NCBI RefSeq assembly: GCF_000383095.1
Contig: NZ_AORL01000021.1
Coordinates: forward strand, 124,001 to 188,000
Source: Sphingomonas sp. PR090111-T3T-6A
Lineage (GTDB): Bacteria; Pseudomonadota; Alphaproteobacteria; Sphingomonadales; Sphingomonadaceae
Direction of reading: 5' to 3'
Length of the DNA stretch: 64,000 nt
Below are positions 48,792 through 58,606 of this stretch, one piece after another. A model generated the notes under the pieces. It ran no database searches. It worked only from the letters and a program-made list of their open reading frames with translations, and was not told where the DNA came from. Each line of letters begins with the position of its first letter. Positions within the stretch are counted from its first letter, which is position 1. The position numbers and the translations under genes were made by a program.

Positions 48792-49130
48792 ATGGCACGG
48801 ATCAGGAGCTTCGCGGAGTTCTGGCCCTATTATCTGCGCGAGCATGCGCGCGCGGGCACGCGGGCGTTGCATTATGCGGGGACGAGCCTCGTCCTGCTGC
48901 TGTTGATCGCGGCGCTGTGGACCGGCCATCCATGGCTGCTCGTGGCGATGCCGGTGGCGGGATATTTCTTCGCCTGGGTCGGCCATTTCGCGGTGGAGCA
49001 TAACCGGCCGGCGACCTTCACTTATCCTCTATGGTCGCTGGCGGCGGATTTCGTGATGTACGGCTATTGGATCAGCGGCCGCCTCGGCCCGGAGCTGGAT
49101 CGCGCCGGCGTCCCCCGCGCGCAAGCCTGA
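48792..49130 (+). CDS. DUF962/Mpo1-like membrane protein
   Basis: 112 residues with the family hallmark FAEFWPYYLREHARAGTRAL, then two hydrophobic segments (LVLLLLIAALW and LLVAMPVAGYFFAWVGHFAV) and a final half-span. The yeast relative Mpo1 is an iron-dependent dioxygenase in alpha-oxidation of 2-hydroxy fatty acids, interesting because sphingomonad lipids carry such acids. Histidines of HYAGT and WVGHFAVEHN could bind metal. Confidence 0.8.
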   Translation: MARIRSFAEFWPYYLREHARAGTRALHYAGTSLVLLLLIAALWTGHPWLLVAMPVAGYFFAWVGHFAVEHNRPATFTYPLWSLAADFVMYGYWISGRLGPELDRAGVPRAQA

Positions 49131-49134
49131 GCTC

Positions 49135-50223
49135 TCAGAACAGCGACATCTGCGTTCCCGGCAGCACGGGCGGCCGGAACAGATCGGTGCGAAGCTGGAT
49201 ACGGTCCCGCCCGAGCCCGTGCTTGCGGCAGGCGATGGCGACGCGCGTGCGGATCAGCTCCGCCCAAGGCCCTTGCCCGCGCATCCGGCTGCCGAAGTTC
49301 GGATCATTGTCCCGGCCGCCGCGGATCGACTGGATCGTGGCCATCACCTTGGCGGCACGATCCGGATGATGCGCCTCCAGCCAGGCGCGGAACAGCGGCG
49401 CTACCTCATGCGGCAGGCGGACGGGGATGAAGGACACGCTGCCGGCGCCGGCCTCGGCGGCGCGCTCGATCAGATGCTCGATCTCATGGTCGGTGATCTG
49501 CGGTACCACGGGCGCGATGGAGACATGGGCGGGGATGCCGGCGTCGGCGAGCTTGCGCACGGCGGTCAGCCGCCGCTCAGGATGCGGGGCGCGGGGCTCC
49601 AGAGTGCGCGCGGTCCTGGGATCAAGCGAGGTGACCGAGATCGCCACCGCCACAAGCCCGTCGCGTGCCATCCTGGCCAGAAGCTCGATATCGGAGAGAA
49701 CCCGATCCGACTTGGTGGTGATCGTCAGCGGGTGGCGCGTCTCCGCCAGCACCTCCAGGCAGGCTCGGGTGATGCGGTAGCGGCCCTCGATCGGTTGATA
49801 GGGATCGGTGTTGGTGCCGAACGCGATCGGCCGGCATTCGTAACGCGGTGCGGCCAGCTCGCGGCGGAGCAGGTCGGCGGCATCGGGCTTGGCGAACAGC
49901 CTGGTCTCGAAATCGAGGCCGGGCGACAGGTCGTGGAAGGCATGGGTCGGCCGGGCGAAGCAGTAGATGCAGCCGTGCTCGCAGCCCCGATACGGATTGA
50001 TCGAGCGATCGAAGGGCACATCCGGCGAGCGGTTGCGCGCGAGAATGGTGCGCGGTTTCTCGATCGTGACGGTGGTGCGCAGCGGCGGCGGATCGCCGTC
50101 CAGCGTAGTCCGCGCGTCGAGCCAGTCCCCGTCCGCCTCACGCGCAGGCAGGCCGAAGCGCTGGGGCCGGTCGTTGACCGTCGCGCCTCGCCCGGCGCGC
50201 TGCTCCGGGAAGCGAATCGCCAT
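49135..50223 (-). CDS. PA0069-family radical SAM protein
   Basis: 362 residues from ATG 50223 (MAIRFPEQRAGRG). The iron-sulfur motif CEHGCIYCFA (CxxxCxxC) is present, followed by a typical radical SAM barrel. The family resembles spore photoproduct lyase-like enzymes, but its reaction is not known. Longer starts at 50241 or 50277 exist but would overlap the VOC gene's leader. Its 3' end is 4 bases from the DUF962 stop (convergent). Confidence 0.85.
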   Translation of the reverse strand: MAIRFPEQRAGRGATVNDRPQRFGLPAREADGDWLDARTTLDGDPPPLRTTVTIEKPRTILARNRSPDVPFDRSINPYRGCEHGCIYCFARPTHAFHDLSPGLDFETRLFAKPDAADLLRRELAAPRYECRPIAFGTNTDPYQPIEGRYRITRACLEVLAETRHPLTITTKSDRVLSDIELLARMARDGLVAVAISVTSLDPRTARTLEPRAPHPERRLTAVRKLADAGIPAHVSIAPVVPQITDHEIEHLIERAAEAGAGSVSFIPVRLPHEVAPLFRAWLEAHHPDRAAKVMATIQSIRGGRDNDPNFGSRMRGQGPWAELIRTRVAIACRKHGLGRDRIQLRTDLFRPPVLPGTQMSLF

Positions 50224-50276
50224 TGACAAATGGTAGCGCATCGATGAGAACAAAAAAAGAACATTGGAGGGTGGCA

Positions 50277-50615
50277 ATGGCGCGCATCAACTATGTGGAG
50301 CTGCCGGTGGCCGATGCGGCGGCGTCGAAGGGCTTTTACGAGGCGGCGTTCGGCTGGCGGATGACCGGCTTCGGGCCGACCTATGCCGCGACGACGACGG
50401 GCGATGTGGACATGGGCCTCCAGGGCGACGCGTCCGAGGCGACGCGCGCGCCGCTGGTGGTGATCGAGGTCGAGGGGCTCGATGCGTGGCCGGCCAAGGT
50501 GGCGGCGGCAGGCGGCACAATCGTGCGGCCGATCTTCGCCTTTCCGGGTGGGCGGCGTTTCCACTTCACCGATCCGTCGGGCAACGAGCTGGCGGTGGTG
50601 GAGGCGGATCACTGA
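50277..50615 (+). CDS. VOC (glyoxalase/bleomycin-resistance fold) family protein
   Basis: 112 residues, one VOC domain: ARINYVELPVADAAASKGFY at the start and PGGRRFHFTDPSGNELAVVE at the end, with the Glu usually acting as metal ligand. Function within this broad family cannot be assigned. GGAGGGTGG precedes the ATG at 50277. Divergent from the radical SAM gene. Confidence 0.85.
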   Translation: MARINYVELPVADAAASKGFYEAAFGWRMTGFGPTYAATTTGDVDMGLQGDASEATRAPLVVIEVEGLDAWPAKVAAAGGTIVRPIFAFPGGRRFHFTDPSGNELAVVEADH

Positions 50616-50686
50616 GGCGCCGCGCAACAATCTCCCCGGCTGTCTGTTCTGTATGTCGTGACGTGAACAGAACGAGAGGGAATGCC

Positions 50687-50998
50687 ATGAAAAGGGCATG
50701 GATCGCGCTTCTGACGGCCTTGCCGCTGGCGGCCTGCGCGGGCGATTATTATGGCGGCCCCTACGGCTCCGGCCCGATCGCCTATGATGGCTTCTACGAT
50801 GATTATTACGGGCCGATCCACGATGGCTATTGGGGCGACGGCGGCGTTTTCTACTATCGCCGGCACCAGAATGGGCGCTTCGTGGCCGACCGCAGCGGGC
50901 ATTTCCGACATGATGCCGGTTCCGGTGGGCCGGGCCATTTCCATCCCATGCACGGCAATTTCACGCCCCCGCCGCAACGTGGCCATCATCGGCATTGA
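50687..50998 (+). CDS. Small Gly/Tyr/His-rich putative lipoprotein
   Basis: 103 residues. MKRAWIALLTALPLAAC is a lipoprotein signal (Cys17). The mature part is low-complexity: Tyr/Gly/Asp-rich (about 20-60), then His/Gly-rich to a HHRH end that may bind metal. GAGAGGG supplies a good ribosome-binding site. Not recognised beyond composition; typical of cell-envelope proteins in sphingomonads. Confidence 0.65.
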   Translation: MKRAWIALLTALPLAACAGDYYGGPYGSGPIAYDGFYDDYYGPIHDGYWGDGGVFYYRRHQNGRFVADRSGHFRHDAGSGGPGHFHPMHGNFTPPPQRGHHRH

Positions 50999-51127
50999 AG
51001 CTGAGAAGGGGCCGAAGGGCGGAGGATCGGGCGGTCCTAAGGTGGGCCGGCTTTCAGTCTGAGCTTCCATCCCGGCCTGCTTGCGATGGCGGCGGCGGAA
51101 ACCCGTTCCGGCGAATGCCGATCCGCC

Positions 51128-51655
51128 CTAGCGCTCGCGAAGGCGCGGCATGAGTTCGACGAAATTGCAGGGCTTGTGGCGGATGTCGAGCTGGCTGGCG
51201 AGGATGTCGTCCCAGCCGTCCTTCACGGCGCCGGTCGAGCCGGGGAGCGCGAAGAGATAGGTGCCGCCCGCCACGCCGGCGCAGGCGCGGGACTGGATCG
51301 TCGAGGTGCCGATCTTGGCGTAGCTGAGCCAGCGGAAGAGTTCGCCGAAGCCGGGGATCTCCTTGTCCCACACGCGGGCGAAGGCTTCCGGGGTCACGTC
51401 GCGGCCGGTGACGCCCGTGCCGCCCGTGGAGATGACGCAGTCCACGTTCGGATCGGCGATCCAGCCGAGCAGGCGCTCGCCGATCCGCTCGGCATCATCC
51501 TTCTCGATGGCGCGATCGGCGAGGATGTGGCCGGCCGCCTCGATCCGCTGGACCAGCGTGTCGCCGGAGCGGTCGTCCGCCGCGCTGCGCGTGTCGGAGA
51601 CGGTGAGGACGGCGATGCGGACGGGCCGGAAGGGGATGGAGGCGTCGATCGGCAT
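51128..51655 (-). CDS. moaB: Molybdenum cofactor biosynthesis protein B
   Basis: 175 residues with the MoaB/MogA core [18 protein letters not shown] and [15 protein letters not shown]. It adenylates molybdopterin before metal insertion. Start MPIDASIPF at 51655, sharing one base with the upstream lytic transglycosylase stop, so it is the last gene of a three-gene minus-strand operon. A longer frame from 51757 lies inside the transglycosylase gene. Confidence 0.92.
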   Translation of the reverse strand: MPIDASIPFRPVRIAVLTVSDTRSAADDRSGDTLVQRIEAAGHILADRAIEKDDAERIGERLLGWIADPNVDCVISTGGTGVTGRDVTPEAFARVWDKEIPGFGELFRWLSYAKIGTSTIQSRACAGVAGGTYLFALPGSTGAVKDGWDDILASQLDIRHKPCNFVELMPRLRER

Positions 51656-53487
51656 CAGTTGGCGCGCGCGGGTGCGGGCACGCGCGGAAGTGCGGCCGGC
51701 GCGCTCGTGGTGAAGCCCGCGCGAGGGCCGGTCTGCGCGCCGGGGAAGCGCGGCCATGCACCCTGCGCCAGCGCCTTGAGGCTGGCGGCCTTCTCGCCGG
51801 ACTGGCGCTGATACATCCAGTAGTTGCGGAGCACCGTCGTCACATAGCCGCGCGTCTCGGCATAGGGGATGCTCTCGATATAGAGCAGCGGATCGCTGTC
51901 GGCGCGGGTGGCGATGTTCCAGCGGGCGACGGCGTTGGGGCCGGCATTATAGGCGGCGATCACCTTGGGTAGCAGCCCGCCGGTGCCCGCCGCATCGCGG
52001 AGCTGCTCCAGATAGGCTTGCCCATAGGCCATGTTGACCTGCGGCGAGGCGAGCGCGCCATGATCCGCCACCACGCCGCCACGCTTGCGGTCGACCAGGT
52101 CGGCGGTGGTGGGGAGCACCTGCATTAGCCCGCGCGCGCCGGCAGGGCTGACGGCATCGGTACGGAAGCGGGATTCCTGGAGGGTGTGGGCGAAGACCAG
52201 CGCCTTGTCGACCTGCCAACCGCCCTGGGGCACCCAGTTGGGCGCGGGATAGCGCGCGCTCGCCTCGACCCGCTCGCCGGCGGGGAGGTTGTGCGCGAGC
52301 CAGATCTGCGTCGCGGGGAGGTCGAGCCGGGCGGCGAGGTGGAGCAGCGGCTTATGGTCGCGATCCTCGCCGATCCGCGCCTGCCAGCGCAGCATTTCGT
52401 CGGCGAGGCCATATTCGCCGATCTCGGCCAAGGCGGCTGCGCGGCGGACGTTGGGATGGGCGGAAAGCTGGGTCCATTCGGACGGTGTCAGCTTGGGCGC
52501 GGCGGCCGAGGTGGGCACCGCCATGCCGAGCAGGCGGGCGGCGATCAGGCCGTAGAAGGTCTCGGGGCTGCGGGCGGCGGCGCGCAGCTTCGCCTGCACC
52601 CGGTCGAAACGGCCGCACGCCATTTCGGCGCGCGCGGTCCAGAACAGGCCGGCGGCGCGCATCTCCTCGTCGCTGGCGTTGGCGCCGACGCGGGTGAAAG
52701 CATCCTCGGCGGACTTGCAGTCGTTGGTCCGCCACGCGGCGAGGCCTTGCACCCAGCTCGCCTGCACCGCCCAGTCGCCAGCCCCGCGTGCGGCGAGCGT
52801 GGCCAGGCGGGTGGCGTCCTTGTCGTCGCCGTTCAGATAATAGCTCCAGGCCACGCGCTGCTGCCATTCGGTGGCGGCTTCGGGGGTGAGCTGGGGTAGG
52901 GTGGTGTTGAGCAGCGTCTCGGCGTCGGCGGGCTTGTCGGCCTTGAGCAGGGGGCGGGCCTGCACCGAGAAGACGGCGGCGGCGAGATCGCCGGCCGTCG
53001 GCTTGGCGGCGATGCGGCGGGGGGCGCCGTTGACCCAGTCGAGATCGCGCGGGGACGGCAGCGTCGGCAGATCGCCGGGGCCGCGTTTCCGGGCAAGGAG
53101 AGCGAGTTGCGGCGCCTGCGGCAGGTCCGGCGCGGCGTTGAGGAGCGTGACCAGATCGCCCCGCTCGACACGGGGGCTGTTCTTGGCGAGGAAGAGTTCG
53201 GCCCGCGCCACGGGCGTCAGCACGCCGTCGCCGGCCGCCGCGAGCCCGGCCTGCGCATCCGACCAGCGGCCGTTGCGGAGCGCATCGAAGACGGCTGCAT
53301 AGGTCTGGCGTTGCTGCGGGGTGAGCACGCTCCCGGAATTGGCGGCAACACTTGCGACATTGGGCGGCGGCGGGGCGAGCAGGGTAGGCGGCGTGCCGGC
53401 GGCCGCCGTCGGCGTCGAGGTCTGGGCCACCAACGCGGTCGACGAGGCCAGCGCGAAGGCCAATCCGAGGAAGGGCCGCAATGTCAC
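51655..53487 (-). CDS. Soluble lytic murein transglycosylase
   Basis: 610 residues. Signal peptide about 1-21 ([11 protein letters not shown]), a Pro/Ala-rich stretch, a long helical superhelix, and a C-terminal SLT domain with catalytic Glu438 in [20 protein letters not shown]. It cleaves peptidoglycan glycan strands in the periplasm. Overlaps the UDG-like gene upstream by 4 bases and moaB downstream by 1 base. Confidence 0.93.
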   Translation of the reverse strand: MTLRPFLGLAFALASSTALVAQTSTPTAAAGTPPTLLAPPPPNVASVAANSGSVLTPQQRQTYAAVFDALRNGRWSDAQAGLAAAGDGVLTPVARAELFLAKNSPRVERGDLVTLLNAAPDLPQAPQLALLARKRGPGDLPTLPSPRDLDWVNGAPRRIAAKPTAGDLAAAVFSVQARPLLKADKPADAETLLNTTLPQLTPEAATEWQQRVAWSYYLNGDDKDATRLATLAARGAGDWAVQASWVQGLAAWRTNDCKSAEDAFTRVGANASDEEMRAAGLFWTARAEMACGRFDRVQAKLRAAARSPETFYGLIAARLLGMAVPTSAAAPKLTPSEWTQLSAHPNVRRAAALAEIGEYGLADEMLRWQARIGEDRDHKPLLHLAARLDLPATQIWLAHNLPAGERVEASARYPAPNWVPQGGWQVDKALVFAHTLQESRFRTDAVSPAGARGLMQVLPTTADLVDRKRGGVVADHGALASPQVNMAYGQAYLEQLRDAAGTGGLLPKVIAAYNAGPNAVARWNIATRADSDPLLYIESIPYAETRGYVTTVLRNYWMYQRQSGEKAASLKALAQGAWPRFPGAQTGPRAGFTTSAPAALPRVPAPARAN

Positions 53488-54236
53488 TGGGCGAGCACTC
53501 CGAGCAACAGCCGCATGTCTGCCCAGGCTGCCCCCTTGAGGGCAGGCATCCGGCGCAGATGGCGGGGATGGAAGGTGGCGATGGCGGGCACGCTGCCCTC
53601 GTCATGCTGGACCATGCGCAGGCCGCCCCGGCTGGAGAGCGCATCCGGGCCGATCAGCCAGCGGGCAGCCTCGTCGCCGAACAGGATCAGCGCCTTGGGC
53701 TTCGCGAGCGCGATATGGCGGCGCATCAGGCGGGCCAGCGCTTCGCCCTGCTTCTCGTCGATTCGGCCGGCGATGCGCGCGGGGGAGAGTGGTGCGGTAT
53801 AAATCCGCGCGCGGTCGCGCCCCATGGCGGCGAGCATCGCATCGAACAGCCGGCCGGTCTCCGCGCCGAAGAGATGGCCGGCCTCGCCATCGCCCGGATC
53901 GGGCATGTCGGCGACGATCATCAGCTCCGCGCCGGCCGCGCCGGAGGGGCCGACGCGTCGGCCCGGCGGGGCGGCGTTCGGCATGTAGCTGCCGGTCGCG
54001 AGCAGGGTTTGGAGAGCTTCGATCGTGTCCGGCAGGCCAGCGGGTTCCGGCGCGGCGGCCGGTGCGGAAGCCGGCGCGATGGGAGCGGTCGCCGCCATCT
54101 CCAGGCGCGGCGGCGGCGGGGCCAGCCAGTCGCGCGTTGCGTCGTCGGCGAGGTTGTCCACGCCCGCGTCCGCCCACCAGCCGAGCGCGCTCGCGATCAC
54201 GTCGCGAAACCGATGATCCCCCCCGTCGAGCATCAT
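53484..54236 (-). CDS. Uracil-DNA glycosylase superfamily protein lacking cysteines
   Basis: 250 residues. The C-terminal two thirds shows the family 4/5 UDG fold: motif A region ADMPDPGDGEAGHLFGAETG, KPKALILFGDEAARWL, and motif B FHPRHLRRMPALK. The N-terminal third is a Pro/Ala-rich linker. There is not a single cysteine in the protein, so the [4Fe-4S] cluster of type 4 and 5 enzymes cannot form. It may be a divergent glycosylase or have another role. First gene of the operon with slt and moaB; ATG 54236 or 54233. Confidence 0.75.
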   Translation of the reverse strand: MMLDGGDHRFRDVIASALGWWADAGVDNLADDATRDWLAPPPPRLEMAATAPIAPASAPAAAPEPAGLPDTIEALQTLLATGSYMPNAAPPGRRVGPSGAAGAELMIVADMPDPGDGEAGHLFGAETGRLFDAMLAAMGRDRARIYTAPLSPARIAGRIDEKQGEALARLMRRHIALAKPKALILFGDEAARWLIGPDALSSRGGLRMVQHDEGSVPAIATFHPRHLRRMPALKGAAWADMRLLLGVLAQ

Positions 54237-54363
54237 TTAGCCCATGGACCGAGGTTGACGCGGCCGTCAATCTCGGGGCACGCGCAATCTGGTCAAAATG
54301 GTATCGGATTGCGCCGATACGTCATTCCCGAGGGGAATGGCGGGCGAACGGGGAGGAGTGGTG

Positions 54364-56016
54364 ATGTCGGAACGCGAATCGATGGCCTATGATGTCGTCA
54401 TCGTAGGCGCGGGCCCCGCGGGTCTGGCCGCCGCGATCCGGCTGAAGCAGCGCGCCGAGGCGGAAGGGCGCGAGCTTTCCGTCTGCGTGCTGGAGAAGGG
54501 CTCCGAGGTCGGCGCGCACATCCTGTCGGGCGCGGTGGTCGATCCGATCGCGCTCAACGAGCTGATCCCCAACTGGAAGGAGCTGGACAGCCCGCTTACC
54601 GTGCCGGTGGTCGAGAACCATCACTGGGTGCTGAGCAAGGGCGGCAAGTGGGAGATGCCCCACTTCATGATGCCGAGCTTCATGAACAACAAGGGCACCT
54701 ACACGGTCAGCCTCGGCAATCTCTGCCGCTGGCTGGCGGGGCAGGCCGAGGCGCTGGGCGTGGAGATATTCCCCGGCTTCGCGGCGGCCGAGATCCTGTT
54801 CGACGAGGACGGCGCGGTGAAGGGCGTCGCCACCGGTGACCTCGGCATCGCGAAGGACGGCACGCACAAGCCCGATTATCAGCCGGGCATGGAGCTGCAC
54901 GGCCGCTACACCTTCTTCGCCGAGGGCGCGCGCGGGCACCTGACCAAGGAGTTGAAGCGCCTGTTCGAGCTGGAGCGCGATTGCGATCCGCAGGTCTACG
55001 GCATCGGCCTCAAGGAATTGTGGGACATCGATCCCGCCAAGCATGTGCCGGGTCGCGTGATCCACACGCAGGGCTGGCCGCTCGATGATGCATGGGGCGG
55101 CGGCTTCATCTATCATCAGGCGAACAACCAGGTCGCGATCGGCTTCGTCGTCGCGCTGGATTACAAGAACCCGTGGCTCTCGCCCTTCGAGGAATTCCAG
55201 CGCTGGAAGCAGCACCCGGAGGTCCGCGCGATGCTCGAAGGCGGCCGCCGCGTCTCCTACGGCGCGCGCGCGATCAACGAGGGCGGCTGGCAGTCGGTGC
55301 CGCGCCTGATCTTCCCGGGCGGCGCGCTGATCGGTTGCTCGGCCGGTTTCGTGAACGTGCCGCGCATCAAGGGCAGCCACACCGCGATGAAGAGCGGCAT
55401 GCTCGCCGCCGAGGCCGCCTATGACGCGATCGTCGCCGATCGGAAGCAGGACGAGCTTTCCGCCTACCCGGAGACGCTCAACCAGAGCTGGATCGCCGAT
55501 GAGCTGAAGCTGGTCCGCAATGCCGAGCCCGCCGTCTCGAAGTTCGGCGGCACGATGGGCACGCTCGTCGCCGGCGTCGACATGTGGATGCGGCATCTCA
55601 GGATCGGCCTGCCCTTCACGATGAAGCACAAGCATGCCGACAATGAGACGCTCTGGCAGGCCAACCAGCAGAAGAAGATCGTCTACCCGAAGCCGGACAA
55701 TGTCATCAGCTTCGACCGGCTCTCCTCGGTCTTCCTCTCGGGCGTCAATCATGAGGAGGACCAGCCGGTCCACCTGACGCTCAAGGATGCGTCGGTGCCG
55801 ATCGAGGTGAACCTGAAGCTCTACGAGGCGCCAGAGCAGCGTTACTGTCCGGCCGGGGTCTACGAGATCGTGGGCCGCGAGGAGAATGCGCCGCGCCTCC
55901 AGATCAACGCGCAGAACTGCGTCCACTGCAAGACCTGCGACATCAAGGACCCCACCCAGAACATCAACTGGGTGGTGCCGGAGGGCGGCGGAGGCCCGAA
56001 CTATCCGAACATGTGA
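54364..56016 (+). CDS. Electron-transfer flavoprotein:ubiquinone oxidoreductase
   Basis: 550 residues; passes electrons from acyl-CoA and other flavin dehydrogenases, via ETF, to ubiquinone at the inner membrane. FAD motif VVIVGAGPAGLAAAIRL at the N-terminus and a C-terminal iron-sulfur segment with CVHCKTCDIKDPTQNI. Start 54364 (MSERESM) has GGGGAGGAG 6 bases upstream. It complements the acyl-CoA dehydrogenase at 30 kb. Divergent from the UDG-like gene. Confidence 0.96.
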   Translation: MSERESMAYDVVIVGAGPAGLAAAIRLKQRAEAEGRELSVCVLEKGSEVGAHILSGAVVDPIALNELIPNWKELDSPLTVPVVENHHWVLSKGGKWEMPHFMMPSFMNNKGTYTVSLGNLCRWLAGQAEALGVEIFPGFAAAEILFDEDGAVKGVATGDLGIAKDGTHKPDYQPGMELHGRYTFFAEGARGHLTKELKRLFELERDCDPQVYGIGLKELWDIDPAKHVPGRVIHTQGWPLDDAWGGGFIYHQANNQVAIGFVVALDYKNPWLSPFEEFQRWKQHPEVRAMLEGGRRVSYGARAINEGGWQSVPRLIFPGGALIGCSAGFVNVPRIKGSHTAMKSGMLAAEAAYDAIVADRKQDELSAYPETLNQSWIADELKLVRNAEPAVSKFGGTMGTLVAGVDMWMRHLRIGLPFTMKHKHADNETLWQANQQKKIVYPKPDNVISFDRLSSVFLSGVNHEEDQPVHLTLKDASVPIEVNLKLYEAPEQRYCPAGVYEIVGREENAPRLQINAQNCVHCKTCDIKDPTQNINWVVPEGGGGPNYPNM

Positions 56017-56090
56017 CAGGCTTCGCTTGCCTCGGCCGGCGGGATCGGGAAAGAGTGAGGAAAGAGGGGCCTGAACCACTCGTGTCGAGT

Positions 56091-57761
56091 ATGTCACCGA
56101 TGAGCTTTACCCGCCCCGTCCTTCTGGCTGCGATCGCCGCGCTGGCGATCGCGCCCGCCGCTTCGGCCGACACGCCGCGCCATACCCGCAGCGCGATCGC
56201 GGACTATGTCCATGCCCGCGTGGCGGACGATCTCGGCCAGCTCGACGTGGCGGCGGCCGGTTTCGCGGCGGCGGCGGACGGGAATCCGGGCAACACCAGC
56301 CTCGCGCTCCGCGCCTTCCGCCAGTCGGTAGCGGCGGGCGACATGACGCTAGGCCTGCGCATGGCGCACCAGCTCGATGCGAGTGGATCGTTGCCGCCGG
56401 ACGGCACGCTGCTGCTGCTCTCCGAGTCGGTTGCCAAGCGGGACTGGAAGCAGGCGAAGGCGCTGACGGATCGTGTCGACCGCGAGAAGCTCTTTTCCTT
56501 CCTGTCGCCGGTGCTGCGCGCCTGGATCGCGTTCGGCGCGAAGCAGGGCGATCCGGTGGCCCTGCTCGATGCCGGCGGCGCGACCGGCCTCGCCGAAACC
56601 TATGCGGCCGAGCAGCGCGGGCTATTGCTGATCGCGGTCGGCAAGGAGACGGCGGGTGTCGCGGCGTTGGGCGCGCTCCAGCTTCCCGATGGCGGGCGTT
56701 CGGCGCGGCTGAGGATCGCGGCCGCGGCGGCGCTCGATCAGCGGCATGAGCGGGACGCGGCCCTTGCGATGCTGACCGGCGACTGGCCGGCCATCGCGCG
56801 GGCACGGGCGACACTCACCGCGCATCACAAGCTGCGCGGCGCCGTGGATACGCCGGCGACGGCCATCGCCGAGCTGTTCGTGCGCGTGGCGGCGGACATC
56901 AACAAGCAGCAGGCGGCGCCGCTGGCGCTCCACTTTGCGCGGGTCGCGACGCTGCTCGCGCCGGACGACAGCGCGGCGTGGCTGGTGACGGCGAGCATCC
57001 TTTCGGCCGGCGGGGCGCAGGATGCGGCGCTCGACGCGCTGGGCCATACCGTGCCCGACGATCCCTTCACCAGCACGATCCGCGATGCGCGGCTGACCCT
57101 GCTCGTTCGCGCGGGCCGTACCGATCAGGCGCTGGCGGAAGCCCAGTCGGCCACCACCGCGCCGGAGGCCGGCAGCGGCGACTGGTCGCGGCTGGCCGAT
57201 CTCTATGCGGGCAATCATCGCCCGGCCGATGCCGCCGCCGCTTATGGCCGCGCGCTGGCGCTGGCCGGCGGGGACAAGGCGCCGCCCGAGGTGGCGTGGC
57301 CGCTGCTGCTTCAGCAGGCGAATGCGCAGCTTGAAGCGGGCGACTGGCCGGCCTCCAAGGCTTCGGCGTCGCGCGCCCTCGCTCTGGCGCCGCGTCAGCC
57401 GGCGGTGCTGAACTTCGTCGGCTATTCCGAGATCGAGCATGGCGAGAATCTGGATGGAGCCTCCGCGCTGATCGCACGGGCGAGCGCGCTGGCGCCGGAT
57501 GATCCCTCCATCTCGGATTCGCTCGGCTGGTCCTGGTATCTGCGCGGCGACCTGGAGCGGGCGATCCCGCTGCTGGAACGCGCCGCTCAGGGCGCGCCGG
57601 CGGAAAGCGACATCAACGAGCATCTGGGCGATGCCTATTGGAAGGCCAACCGGCGGCTGGCCGCGCGCTATGCGTGGCGGGCGGCGCTGGTCGCGGCCGA
57701 TGGGGAGCAGGCCACCCGTCTCAAGGCCAAGATCGATTTCGGACTGACGCCCAAGCCGTGA
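56091..57761 (+). CDS. Exported TPR-repeat protein
   Basis: About 556 residues from ATG 56091 (ATG 56100 also possible): signal peptide with LLAAIAALAIAPAASA, then TPR-like repeats, strongest at the C-terminus (ALALAPRQPAVLNFVGYSEI and SISDSLGWSWYLRGDLERAI). Such proteins scaffold envelope complexes. The stop overlaps ispE by GTGA. The frame from 56013 overlaps the ETF oxidoreductase stop and would hide the signal peptide. Confidence 0.85.
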   Translation: MSPMSFTRPVLLAAIAALAIAPAASADTPRHTRSAIADYVHARVADDLGQLDVAAAGFAAAADGNPGNTSLALRAFRQSVAAGDMTLGLRMAHQLDASGSLPPDGTLLLLSESVAKRDWKQAKALTDRVDREKLFSFLSPVLRAWIAFGAKQGDPVALLDAGGATGLAETYAAEQRGLLLIAVGKETAGVAALGALQLPDGGRSARLRIAAAAALDQRHERDAALAMLTGDWPAIARARATLTAHHKLRGAVDTPATAIAELFVRVAADINKQQAAPLALHFARVATLLAPDDSAAWLVTASILSAGGAQDAALDALGHTVPDDPFTSTIRDARLTLLVRAGRTDQALAEAQSATTAPEAGSGDWSRLADLYAGNHRPADAAAAYGRALALAGGDKAPPEVAWPLLLQQANAQLEAGDWPASKASASRALALAPRQPAVLNFVGYSEIEHGENLDGASALIARASALAPDDPSISDSLGWSWYLRGDLERAIPLLERAAQGAPAESDINEHLGDAYWKANRRLAARYAWRAALVAADGEQATRLKAKIDFGLTPKP

Positions 57762-58606
57762 ACCAGCGTCCTTCGGCCGAGACGGCCTATGCCAAGATCA
57801 ACCTCGCGCTCCATGTCCGCCGCCGCCGACCGGACGGCTATCATGAGCTGGAGACGCTCTTCGCCTTCTGCGCGGGCGGGGACCGGCTGACCGCCGAGCC
57901 CGCCGACACGCTGTCGCTCGCCATCGGGGGGCCGTTCGGGGAAGGGCTGTCGGCGGGGCCGGACAATCTCGTGTTGCGTGCGGCCGAGGCATTGCGGCAG
58001 GCGGCGGGCGTGACGACGGGCGCGGCGATCCGTCTCGACAAGCGGCTCCCGGTGGCCTCCGGCATCGGCGGCGGCTCGGCGGACGCGGCGGCGGCGCTGC
58101 GGCTGCTGGCGCGGCTGTGGGGCGTCGAGGTGGCGGACGCGGTGCTGCACGACATCGGCGCGGCGCTGGGCGCGGACGTGCCCGCCTGTATCGCCTCGCG
58201 CGCCTGCCGGGGCGAGGGGCGGGGCGATGCGCTCGATTTCCTCGACGAGGGCGCGCTGGCAGGGGTGCCTGTGCTGTTGGTCAATCCGCGCGTGCCGGTG
58301 CCGACGGGGCCGGTGTTCCAGCGCTGGGACGGTATCGACCGGGGCGAGCTGGCGTCGGGCGACCCGTTGACGGCGGCCCTCTCGGGGCGAAACGACCTGG
58401 AGCCACCCGCGCGTGCGATGCAGCCTGTGATCGCCGATGTGGTCGAGGCGCTGGCCGCCATGCCGGGCGTGGTTCTGGCGCGCATGTCGGGCTCGGGCGC
58501 GACCTGCTTCGCGTTGTATGAGGGCATCGCCGCGCGCGATGCCGCCGATGCCGCGATCGCGGCGGCTCATCGCGACTGGTGGCGTCTGGCGACGACGCTC
58601 CGCTAG
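57758..58606 (+). CDS. ispE: 4-diphosphocytidyl-2-C-methyl-D-erythritol kinase
   Basis: 282 residues; GHMP kinase of the non-mevalonate isoprenoid pathway, which feeds ispA in this window. AYAKINLALHV with the catalytic Lys, and the ATP loop PVASGIGGGSADAAAAL. Starts with GTG 57758 inside the GTGA overlap with the TPR gene. Ends in a CTAG shared with the convergent DUF885 stop. Confidence 0.93.
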   Translation: MNQRPSAETAYAKINLALHVRRRRPDGYHELETLFAFCAGGDRLTAEPADTLSLAIGGPFGEGLSAGPDNLVLRAAEALRQAAGVTTGAAIRLDKRLPVASGIGGGSADAAAALRLLARLWGVEVADAVLHDIGAALGADVPACIASRACRGEGRGDALDFLDEGALAGVPVLLVNPRVPVPTGPVFQRWDGIDRGELASGDPLTAALSGRNDLEPPARAMQPVIADVVEALAAMPGVVLARMSGSGATCFALYEGIAARDAADAAIAAAHRDWWRLATTLR

